5,540 bases of DNA from an uncultured Erysipelotrichales bacterium (GTDB lineage: Bacteria; Bacillota_I; Bacilli_A; Erysipelotrichales; Coprobacillaceae), in NCBI GenBank assembly GCA_910586805.1, contig CAJUJC010000109.1:1-5540 (forward strand), written 5' to 3'. Made by a program: the position numbers and the translations under genes. Of the stretch, positions 1 to 5,190 are shown in pieces (position 1 is the first letter of the stretch; every line of letters starts with the position of its first letter). The notes beneath the pieces were generated by a model. It worked only from the letters and a program-made list of their open reading frames with translations. It was not told where the DNA came from and ran no database searches.

Positions 1-387
1 ATATGGGGTATTCAAAAAGAAAGTGAATTGGATGAGTGGTTATCATATATAAATAATACACCAACAATGACAAAAGATATTATTGAATATATTGAAAAAG
101 AAAAAGAGGAATTATCAGGAGAATTTTGTAGAGGATGTGGATATTGTATGCCTTGTCCTGCAGGAATTATGATTAACCAATGTGCACGTATGTCTTTAAT
201 GTTAAGAAGAGCACCTTCAGCTGCTTGGTTAACTGAAGATATGCAATCAGAAATGAAGAAAATTGAGAATTGTTTGCATTGTAATCTTTGTCATCAAAAA
301 TGTCCTTATGGTTTAGATACACCTAAGCTATTGGAAAAAAATTATGAAGATTATCAAAAAGTGTTATCAGGAGAAGTCAAAGTTTAA
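1..387 (+). CDS. Aldo/keto reductase with C-terminal ferredoxin-like cysteine domain (5' truncated by window edge)
   Basis: The reading frame is open from base 1, so this is the C-terminal 128 residues of a longer protein; the TTG at 28 is internal and not a start. The first residues (IWGIQKESELDEWLSY) resemble the end of the catalytic barrel in aldo/keto reductases that carry an iron-sulfur tail. Two cysteine clusters follow. The first is Cys43, 46, 49 and 52 in C-x2-C-x2-C-x2-CP spacing; the second is Cys91, 94, 97 and 101 in C-x2-C-x2-C-x3-CP spacing, as in bacterial ferredoxins. Such proteins are expected to be cytosolic oxidoreductases acting on a carbonyl or sugar substrate, with one or two 4Fe-4S clusters; the substrate is unknown. 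The barrel, including the catalytic Asp/Tyr/Lys/His, lies outside the window. Its TAA stop directly abuts the next ATG, so it is probably cotranscribed with the RpiR regulator. The family call is secure, the function is not. Confidence 0.9.
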   Translation: MWGIQKESELDEWLSYINNTPTMTKDIIEYIEKEKEELSGEFCRGCGYCMPCPAGIMINQCARMSLMLRRAPSAAWLTEDMQSEMKKIENCLHCNLCHQKCPYGLDTPKLLEKNYEDYQKVLSGEVKV

Positions 388-1179
388 ATGAAACTTTTAG
401 AAAAGATGAAGAATAAGGACAATTTTACTTATTCAGAGGGTGTTATTGTTGAGTATTTATTAAATCATCATAAAGATTTATTTGAATTATCTATCAATGA
501 ACTTGCTAAAAAAACTTATACCTCTAATGCTACAATTATTAGATTATGTAGAAAACTTGGTTTAGATGGATATAAGACAATGAAAACTGTTTTATTAAAT
601 GAACTTGAAGCTCAAAAATATATAGTGAAAAATATTGATTATAGTGTTCCCTTTCAAGAAAATGAATCTACACAGGATATATTTAATAGTTTATTTTCAT
701 TATATAGAGAAAGCATCAATATTATTCAATCACAACTTGATGAACAAGAAATAGAAAAAATTGTTGAATGTATTATACAATCAAAAAGAATATTTATCTA
801 TGCAATAGGTGATGCGAAAATAACTTCTCAAGGGTTTATTAATAAAATGATTAAAATTAATTATTTTCCAATTCTTGCAACAGAAAATCAAGAAGAATTG
901 CATATTGCTAAACAAATGACAAAAGATGACTGTGCATTATTTATTACATATGGAGCAAAACAACGTCGTTTACAAGAGTGTGTAAATATAGCAAGACAAA
1001 GAAGAGTTCCTTGTGTATTAATGACGGCAAATGCACAAACACCACTTATCAAAAAATGTGAATATCACATTGTGATTCCTGATTACGAACATGATGAAAA
1101 AATTGCAACCTTCTATTCACAGCTTGCTTTTCTCTATATATTTAGCCTTATCTATTCATTAATTTATAATCGAAGATAA
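388..1179 (+). CDS. MurR/RpiR-family transcriptional regulator (HTH + SIS domain)
   Basis: The 263-residue length is normal for the RpiR family. Residues about 1-77 form the N-terminal HTH domain: the opening MKLLEKMKNKDNFTYSE is typical, and the helix-turn-helix lies near residues 34-66 (SINELAKKTYTSNATIIRLC, then KLGLDGYK). Residues about 120-255 form a SIS (sugar isomerase) domain, which in this family binds a phosphosugar or amino-sugar phosphate and changes operator binding. The SIS ligand loops look unusual: the first reads AIGDAKIT (139-146), and the second reads ITYGAKQR (186-193) where relatives usually have a Ser-rich SxSG-type loop. The start at 388 is chosen from the family N-terminus. 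It sits immediately after the preceding TAA, and the nearest good ribosome binding site (AGGAG at 369-373) is 14 nt away, so translation is probably coupled to the upstream gene. It may control the upstream reductase, the downstream sugar operon, or both; that is inference from position. Confidence 0.92.
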   Translation: MKLLEKMKNKDNFTYSEGVIVEYLLNHHKDLFELSINELAKKTYTSNATIIRLCRKLGLDGYKTMKTVLLNELEAQKYIVKNIDYSVPFQENESTQDIFNSLFSLYRESINIIQSQLDEQEIEKIVECIIQSKRIFIYAIGDAKITSQGFINKMIKINYFPILATENQEELHIAKQMTKDDCALFITYGAKQRRLQECVNIARQRRVPCVLMTANAQTPLIKKCEYHIVIPDYEHDEKIATFYSQLAFLYIFSLIYSLIYNRR

Positions 1180-1225
1180 ACCTCCTCATTTGAACAAAAA
1201 GTTCATAATAGGAGGTTCTTTTTTT
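1179..1225 (+). terminator. Intrinsic terminator after the RpiR regulator (hairpin 1)
   Basis: AACCTCCT (1179-1186) pairs with AGGAGGTT (1210-1217). The stem continues as ATT with AAT after a one-base bulge on each side, then TGAAC (1191-1195) with GTTCA (1201-1205) closing an AAAAA loop. A seven-T run follows at 1219-1225. The left arm starts on the last base of the regulator's TAA stop. There is no matching A-run upstream, so it should work on the + strand only. Confidence 0.85.
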
Positions 1226-1235
1226 AATATTTTGA

Positions 1236-1271
1236 ACTTCTATTACTAAAGAGAATAGAAGTCTTTTTTTT
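1236..1271 (+). terminator. Second, tandem intrinsic terminator (hairpin 2)
   Basis: ACTTCTATT (1236-1244) and AATAGAAGT (1254-1262) form a perfect 9-bp stem with a 9-nt loop, followed by C and then eight T at 1264-1271. It lies only 10 nt past the T-run of hairpin 1 and just upstream of the next operon's likely -10. It may be a backup terminator or part of an attenuator; its left arm can also pair with the right arm of hairpin 1. Confidence 0.75.
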
Positions 1272-1292
1272 ATATTTTTCATATGTTATAAA
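1264..1292 (+). promoter_or_regulatory. Probable promoter of the SemiSWEET operon (extended -10)
   Basis: TG-T-TATAAA at 1284-1292 is an extended -10 element (TATAAA at 1287-1292). The hexamer 17 nt upstream, TTTTTT at 1264-1269, is a weak -35 and overlaps the T-run of hairpin 2. Transcription would begin near 1299, leaving a leader of about 20 nt that carries the ribosome binding site. This is a prediction from sequence pattern in AT-rich DNA. Confidence 0.5.
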
Positions 1293-1304
1293 TGGATTAA
1301 ATCA

Positions 1305-1312
1305 AAAGGAGG
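1305..1312 (+). promoter_or_regulatory. Strong ribosome binding site for the SemiSWEET gene
   Basis: AAAGGAGG lies 8 nt before the ATG at 1321, which is near-ideal complementarity and spacing and fixes that start. Confidence 0.85.
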
Positions 1313-1320
1313 AATAAAAA

Positions 1321-1560
1321 ATGATTGGAACAATTGCAGCTATATTAACAACATTATCTTTTGTACCACAAGCCTATCAGGTGATAAAAACAAAAGATAC
1401 TTCAGGAATTTCATTAGGGATGTACATTGCATTTATTATGGGAGTATTTTTATGGATTGTTCATGGATGGAATATTCAGGATTATAATTTAATTGGTGCA
1501 AATGCAATTACATTTGTTTTTGCATTAATAATTTTAACTTATAAAATGATATATAAATAA
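1321..1560 (+). CDS. SemiSWEET family sugar transporter (PQ-loop/MtN3)
   Basis: This 79-residue membrane protein has the length and pattern of a bacterial SemiSWEET, a three-helix half-transporter that dimerises in the cytoplasmic membrane and moves mono- or disaccharides down their gradient. Helices lie at about residues 3-20, 31-49 and 56-74. The PQ motif is at 16-17 within LSFVPQAYQ, followed by the typical KTKDTSGIS loop (23-31). Trp45 and Asn61 have the same spacing as the Trp and Asn that line the sugar pocket in characterised SemiSWEETs. It is the first gene of the five-gene operon, with a promoter and a strong ribosome binding site just upstream. Because these carriers are facilitators, it could import the substrate or export a product. 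The sugar cannot be inferred. Confidence 0.92.
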   Translation: MIGTIAAILTTLSFVPQAYQVIKTKDTSGISLGMYIAFIMGVFLWIVHGWNIQDYNLIGANAITFVFALIILTYKMIYK

Positions 1561-1571
1561 AGGAGAAAACA

Positions 1572-1961
1572 ATGAAAGAATGGAATCATGAATTTGCATT
1601 GGAATTTGGATTGAGAGTTCAACAAATGATTAAAAATAAAAAATTAAAAGCAGTAGGTATAAGAATAACATATAAAGATTTGTTGATTTTTCAATATTTA
1701 ATGGATGGTAAAAAAGAAGATACATGGCTAAAACGAAAGGAAAGAACAGTATTAGAAAGTGGATGCAGTTCTTATGAAGTGTTTTTAAACAAGAATCAAT
1801 ATTCTTCATGGATTGATAATGATAATTACGCTATATGTGGAGGAGGTTATCCTATTATAGAAAATGGGAATTGTGTTGGAGCTATTTGTGTATCAGGATT
1901 GAAACATGATGAGGATCATCAATTGATTGTTGATATCTTAAAAGAAATGGAGGTTTTATAA
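1572..1961 (+). CDS. UPF0303 / haem-degrading (GlcG-HbpS-like) domain protein
   Basis: This 129-residue soluble protein shows the UPF0303 signature: TWLKRKERTV (51-60), a Ser-Ser pair at 66-67, the glycine-rich GGGYPI (90-95), then GAICVSGL (103-110) and EDH (114-116). The family belongs to the haem-degrading/GlcG-HbpS fold. Some members of that fold bind haem or cobalamin-type ligands, but UPF0303 proteins have no agreed enzymatic role. It seems somewhat shorter than usual for UPF0303 (about 155-160 residues), mostly at the N-terminus. The ribosome binding site AAAGGAG (1559-1565) overlaps the previous stop and is 6 nt from the ATG. The gene's TAA shares a base with the next ATG (TAATG), so it is translationally coupled to the first oxidoreductase. 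It may be an accessory or ligand-binding partner in this pathway; that is inference. Confidence 0.8.
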   Translation: MKEWNHEFALEFGLRVQQMIKNKKLKAVGIRITYKDLLIFQYLMDGKKEDTWLKRKERTVLESGCSSYEVFLNKNQYSSWIDNDNYAICGGGYPIIENGNCVGAICVSGLKHDEDHQLIVDILKEMEVL

Positions 1962-2944
1962 TGAGGTTAGGAATTTTAGGAACTGGGATGATTGTGAAAG
2001 ATTTTATGACTATGGTTCATGAATTAAATATTGATTATATATCTATTTTAGGAACAAAGGAAAGAGAAGAGGAAACGAAAGAACTTGTTCAAAAGTATCG
2101 CTTTAATCAATATTTCTATGATTATGATGAATTATTAAATGATGATATTGATACAGTTTATGTTGCTTTACCTAATCATCTTCATTTTCAATTTGCAAAA
2201 AAAGCATTAGAAAGTGGAAAAAATGTCATTATAGAAAAACCAATTACATCAAATGCTAAAGAGTTAAGTGAATTAATAACAATAGCAAATCAAAGACATT
2301 TAATGATTTTTGAAGCCATGAATATTCATTATCTTCCAGCCTTTAAGGCATTAAAAAAAGATATTCCAAAAGTAGGGAATATAAAAATAGTTTATTTTAA
2401 TTATAGCCAATATTCATCAAGATATAATGCTTTTAAAGAAGGAAATATATTGCCCGCATTTGATTATGAAAAATCAGGTGGAGCATTAATGGATATTAAT
2501 GTCTATAATATTCATGCGATTATGGGTTTGTTTAAGGAACCAAAAGAGAGTTATTATTTTGCAAATATTGAAAATAATATTGATACAAGTGGGATGATGG
2601 TTTTGAATTATGAAAATTATAAAGCTATTTGTATTGGTGCAAAAGATTGTCGGGCTCCTATTATATCAACGATTCAAGGGGACGAAGGTGTTATTGTTAT
2701 TGAAAAACCAGTTAATCAAATAGTTGGATATAAGTTTATAGATAATCATGGGAATGAAACTGAATATTGTTTTGATGAAGGAAAACATAGATTGTTTTAT
2801 GAATTTAAAGAGTTCATAAGAATGATAGAAGAAAAGGATTATCAAACACAGCAGAATATGCTACGATTAAGTTTAGAAATTGCGGAAGTTATGGAAAAAG
2901 GTAGAAAACAGGAAGGAGTTATTTTTGGAAATGAAAGATCGTAA
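1961..2944 (+). CDS. Gfo/Idh/MocA family NAD(P)-dependent oxidoreductase (first of two)
   Basis: This 327-residue protein has the Gfo/Idh/MocA plan of an N-terminal Rossmann domain (about 1-118) and a C-terminal alpha/beta substrate domain. The dinucleotide-binding GILGTGMI is at 4-11 (G4, G7, G9). The family EKP signature is at 92-94, its Lys93 being the usual catalytic or cofactor-contact lysine. GGALMDINVYNIHA (173-186) supplies Asp178 and His185 at the expected active-site positions, and DTSG (208-211) and AKDCRAPI (227-234) are further blocks typical of this subgroup. These enzymes oxidise or reduce a hydroxyl/keto group of a sugar, inositol or sugar derivative in the cytosol. GGAGG at 1949-1953, 7 nt before the ATG, and the one-base TAATG overlap support the start. 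The substrate is unknown. It is clearly not a recent duplicate of the next gene, since the active-site and C-terminal blocks differ. Confidence 0.9.
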   Translation: MRLGILGTGMIVKDFMTMVHELNIDYISILGTKEREEETKELVQKYRFNQYFYDYDELLNDDIDTVYVALPNHLHFQFAKKALESGKNVIIEKPITSNAKELSELITIANQRHLMIFEAMNIHYLPAFKALKKDIPKVGNIKIVYFNYSQYSSRYNAFKEGNILPAFDYEKSGGALMDINVYNIHAIMGLFKEPKESYYFANIENNIDTSGMMVLNYENYKAICIGAKDCRAPIISTIQGDEGVIVIEKPVNQIVGYKFIDNHGNETEYCFDEGKHRLFYEFKEFIRMIEEKDYQTQQNMLRLSLEIAEVMEKGRKQEGVIFGNERS

Positions 2945-3962
2945 ATTGGTATTAGGTTATATCGGAAATGGAAAAAGTGCCAATCGTTATCATTTACCCT
3001 TTGTTTTAAAAAGAGAGGATAAATTTGTTGTGAAAACTATTTTTGATATTCAAATAAGACATGATATCTGGAATGAAATTGAAGGAGTAACTTATACAAA
3101 TAACGTTGATGATGTTTTAAATGACCCTGAAATTGATATGGTTGTGATTTGTACAACACATCATTATCATTATAATTATGCAAAGATGGTATTAGAAGCT
3201 GGTAAACATTGCTTGGTTGAAAAACCCTTTATGGAAAATAGTGAGGAAGCAAGAGAAATTTTTGAATTAGCTTCTTCTAAGGGATTGTTTGTGTCAGCAT
3301 ATCAAAATAGAAGATACGATAGTGATTTTTTAACTGTTCAAAAGGTTATTGAAAGTGGAAAACTTGGAGATTTATTGGAATTAGAAATGCATTTTGACTA
3401 TTTTAGACCAGAAGTTCCTGAAAGTGTTCATGAATTTGATGCAGCTCATTCTTATTTATATGGACATGGTTGTCATACATTAGATCAGGTGATTTCATAT
3501 TTTGGTAAACCAGATCATATTCATTATGATGTTAGACAATTGTTAGGTGAAGGAAGAATGAATGATTATTTTGATTTGGATTTATATTATGGAATTTTAA
3601 AAGTATCAGTGAAATCAAGTTATTTTAGAATAAAAGAAAGACCAAGTTTTATTGTTTATGGGAAAAAAGGTATGTTTGTGAAACAAACAAAAGATAGACA
3701 GGAAGAACATTTAAAATTATTTCATATGCCAACACATAGTGATTTTGGTGTAGATACATTAGAACATTATGGAATCTTAACATATGTTGATGATGCAGGT
3801 AATTATCATGAAGAAAAAGTTGAAAGTGTTAAAGGGGATTATGGTAGAGTTTATGATGGAATATATGATAGTATTGTGCATGGAAAAGAACAAGTCATTA
3901 AACCTTGGCAAACATTACTTCAAATGGAAATGTTAGAAACTGGTGTTAAAGGATTGAAGTAA
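2931..3962 (+). CDS. YhhX-like Gfo/Idh/MocA family oxidoreductase (second of two)
   Basis: As called, the protein has 343 residues, close to E. coli YhhX (about 345), which it resembles along its length. Shared blocks recalled from that family include GKSANRYHLPFVL (14-26), the LNDPEID region (63-69), GKHCLVEKPF (91-100) with Lys98, YQNRRYDSDF (124-133), HFDYFRP (154-160), GHGCHTLDQ (178-186) with His182 and Asp185, and KGDYGRVYD (301-309). The Rossmann motif is GYIGNG (9-14). YhhX itself is a putative sugar or polyol dehydrogenase of uncertain substrate. The start is ambiguous. ATG 2931 gives the family-like N-terminus, but AAGGAG at 2913-2918 is 12 nt from it and only 6 nt from an in-frame TTG at 2925 (two more residues). 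The longer frame from the TTG at 2880 adds residues unlike the family. The gene overlaps the previous one by 14 nt (20 if TTG 2925), implying coupled translation. Confidence 0.9.
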   Translation: MKDRKLVLGYIGNGKSANRYHLPFVLKREDKFVVKTIFDIQIRHDIWNEIEGVTYTNNVDDVLNDPEIDMVVICTTHHYHYNYAKMVLEAGKHCLVEKPFMENSEEAREIFELASSKGLFVSAYQNRRYDSDFLTVQKVIESGKLGDLLELEMHFDYFRPEVPESVHEFDAAHSYLYGHGCHTLDQVISYFGKPDHIHYDVRQLLGEGRMNDYFDLDLYYGILKVSVKSSYFRIKERPSFIVYGKKGMFVKQTKDRQEEHLKLFHMPTHSDFGVDTLEHYGILTYVDDAGNYHEEKVESVKGDYGRVYDGIYDSIVHGKEQVIKPWQTLLQMEMLETGVKGLK

Positions 3963-3963
3963 T

Positions 3964-4737
3964 ATGAAGTTTATATTTTTTGATATTGATGGAACGCTTG
4001 TTTATAATAATCATGGGAAGGAAATAATTCCAGAATCTACAATACGTACAATTGAAAAATTGAAAGAAAAAGGTCATATCGTTGCTGTTGCAACGGGGAG
4101 ATCACTTGCGACTGTTCTTCCAGTTACTGCAAAACTAGGTATTCATCATATTGTTAGTGATGGAGGAAATGGTTTGGTGATTGCTGATGAAATCAAACAT
4201 ATCAACCCTTTAGACAAAGAATTTGTAGATGTATTGACACAAGAATTGATAGCAAAAAAAATTCCTTTTGCTTATATGAGTGATCCTATAAAACGTAAAA
4301 TCAAAGCATCTCCTTTAATGTTAGCTTATCAAAATATTTATTCTTTTGAGGATTTTACAATTGAAGTGAGTGAAGATTATGATTATCTAAATGAAAAAGC
4401 TTATAAAATATTTGTGAATATAAAATCAGGAGAGGAAGAATGTGTACAAACAATAAATCTTAAAGAGGTCATGCGTTATCATGATGATTGTTTAGCCATA
4501 GAACCTGAAGATAAATATAAAGGCATGAAAGAGCTTGTGAAATATTTTCAAGGTGATGAAAAGGATATTGTATTTTTTGGTGATGGCTATAATGATAGAA
4601 GTGTTGTTTTACAAGCACCTTTGTCTATTGCGATGGGTAATGCAGTTGATGCATTAAAAGATATCAGTTCTTTTGTAACCAAAGATATATTGGATGATGG
4701 CATTGAGTATGCATGTCAGCATTTTAAATTGATATAA
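3964..4737 (+). CDS. Cof-type HAD-IIB family hydrolase (sugar phosphatase-like)
   Basis: At 257 residues this is normal for the Cof/HAD-IIB group. Motif I is FFDIDGTLV (5-13), with nucleophile Asp7 and acid/base Asp9. Motif II is the Thr44 of VATGRS (42-47). The motif III lysine is probably Lys186 in KYKGMKEL (184-191). Motif IV is GDGYND (206-211), with Asp207 and Asp211 binding magnesium. The cap domain lies between motifs II and III, at about residues 80-180. All catalytic motifs are intact, so it should be an active Mg-dependent cytosolic phosphatase, most likely on a sugar phosphate or similar small phosphoester; this family is promiscuous and the substrate is not readable. It starts 1 nt after the previous stop, with AAAGGA (3948-3953) 10 nt upstream, and it is the last gene before a strong terminator, so it closes the operon. 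Confidence 0.93.
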   Translation: MKFIFFDIDGTLVYNNHGKEIIPESTIRTIEKLKEKGHIVAVATGRSLATVLPVTAKLGIHHIVSDGGNGLVIADEIKHINPLDKEFVDVLTQELIAKKIPFAYMSDPIKRKIKASPLMLAYQNIYSFEDFTIEVSEDYDYLNEKAYKIFVNIKSGEEECVQTINLKEVMRYHDDCLAIEPEDKYKGMKELVKYFQGDEKDIVFFGDGYNDRSVVLQAPLSIAMGNAVDALKDISSFVTKDILDDGIEYACQHFKLI

Positions 4738-4767
4738 AAAAAGAATGCTTGAGTTGCATTCTTTTTT
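4737..4767. terminator. Bidirectional terminator between convergent genes
   Basis: Six A plus GAATGC (4737-4748) pair with GCATTC plus six T (4756-4767) around a 7-nt TTGAGTT loop. With an A-run on one side and a T-run on the other, the hairpin works on both strands. It ends the five-gene operon from the left and the cold shock gene from the right. The left arm starts on the last base of the phosphatase stop codon. Confidence 0.92.
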
Positions 4768-4777
4768 CATGGTTTTT

Positions 4778-4984
4778 TTATTCAACAACAGTTACGTTAG
4801 CTGCTTGAGGTCCACGATCTCCTTCAACGATGTCGAATTCAACGTTTTGCCCTTCTTCTAAAGTTTTGAATCCATCAGAATTGATAGCAGAGAAATGTAC
4901 GAATACATCTTTTGCTTCACCATCAATAGTAATGAAACCATATCCTTTATCAGATTTAAACCATTTTACTTTACCTGTACTCAT
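4778..4984 (-). CDS. Cold shock protein (CspA/CspB family)
   Basis: This 68-residue single cold shock domain binds single-stranded RNA and DNA and acts as an RNA chaperone in the cytoplasm. RNP1 is KGYGFI (13-18) and RNP2 is VFVHF (27-31). The aromatic binding surface is present: Trp8, Tyr15, Phe17, Phe28, His30, Phe31 and Phe39. Length and ends match the family (about 66-70 residues). AAGGAGG (4995-5001 on the complementary strand) is 10 nt upstream of the ATG. The coding sequence uses more C and G (CGT, GGT, AAC) than its neighbours, as expected of a highly expressed gene. It has its own promoter and a leader of about 105 nt, and shares a bidirectional terminator with the convergent operon. 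The family is certain; which csp paralogue it is, and whether it is cold-induced or constitutive, cannot be said. Confidence 0.97.
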   Translation of the reverse strand: MSTGKVKWFKSDKGYGFITIDGEAKDVFVHFSAINSDGFKTLEEGQNVEFDIVEGDRGPQAANVTVVE

Positions 4985-5091
4985 TAATGAAGTACCTCCT
5001 TCTTAAATTGCAAAAAACCATTATTTCCATTTATAAACTTGCTATTCATTAATTATGATACACTTTAAAACTTCGTTTCCTGTTTCTTTGC
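4985..5091 (-). promoter_or_regulatory. Long 5' leader of the cold shock mRNA
   Basis: From the predicted transcription start near 5089-5091 to the ATG there are about 105 untranslated bases, unusually long compared with the roughly 20-nt leaders elsewhere in the window. Long structured leaders are known to control csp mRNA stability and translation. Here the 5' end GCAAAGAA (5091-5084) can pair with TTTTTTGC (5017-5010), just upstream of the ribosome binding site, with one G-U pair. The leader also holds a 21-codon open frame (5049-4984) whose TAA overlaps the csp ATG. No copy of the E. coli cold box was recognised. Confidence 0.5.
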
Positions 5092-5097
5092 GAGATA

Positions 5098-5126
5098 ATT
5101 ATAGCATGTTTTTATATTTTAAACAA
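5098..5126 (-). promoter_or_regulatory. Strong extended -10 promoter for the cold shock gene
   Basis: On the minus strand the sequence reads TGCTATAAT (5106-5098): a perfect -10 hexamer with the TGn extension. A 17-nt spacer separates it from TTGTTT (5126-5121) as -35. Transcription would start near 5089-5091. Confidence 0.75.
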
Positions 5127-5133
5127 GTTATTG

Positions 5134-5161
5134 TTGACTTTATAAGACTTTAGGGTATCAT
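5134..5161 (+). promoter_or_regulatory. Promoter for the M29 aminopeptidase gene
   Basis: TTGACT (5134-5139) and TATCAT (5156-5161) each match consensus at five of six bases, with a 16-nt spacer. The start would be near 5168, about 23 nt before the ATG. The -35 boxes of this promoter and the divergent csp promoter are only 7 nt apart. Confidence 0.65.
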
Positions 5162-5190
5162 TTTAATAGTAAAGGGAGATAGGTGATAAA

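Noticed and set aside
28..387. A 119-residue ferredoxin-like gene starting at TTG 28
   Set aside because: The frame is open to base 1, and the upstream codons (IWGIQKESE) continue the aldo/keto reductase pattern, so the TTG is internal to a truncated gene.
1210..1249. A perfect AGGAGG ribosome binding site (1210-1215) serving a tiny frame from TTG 1232
   Set aside because: The frame is only five codons plus a stop, the spacing is too long, and the AGGAGG is fully explained as the right arm of a terminator hairpin.
1180..1320. A metabolite riboswitch or T-box leader upstream of the SemiSWEET gene
   Set aside because: There is no T-box sequence and no recognisable riboswitch core; the region is fully taken up by two simple hairpins, a promoter and a ribosome binding site.
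1961..3962. Recent tandem duplication giving the two Gfo/Idh/MocA genes
   Set aside because: Beyond the shared Rossmann and EKP motifs, the active-site blocks (DINVYNIH versus GHGCHTLD) and the C-terminal halves are different, so they belong to separate subgroups.
4981..4990. TCATTAATGA palindrome over the cold shock start codon as an operator
   Set aside because: It is short and AT-rich, lies about 100 bp downstream of the predicted promoter, and is explained by overlapping start and stop codons.
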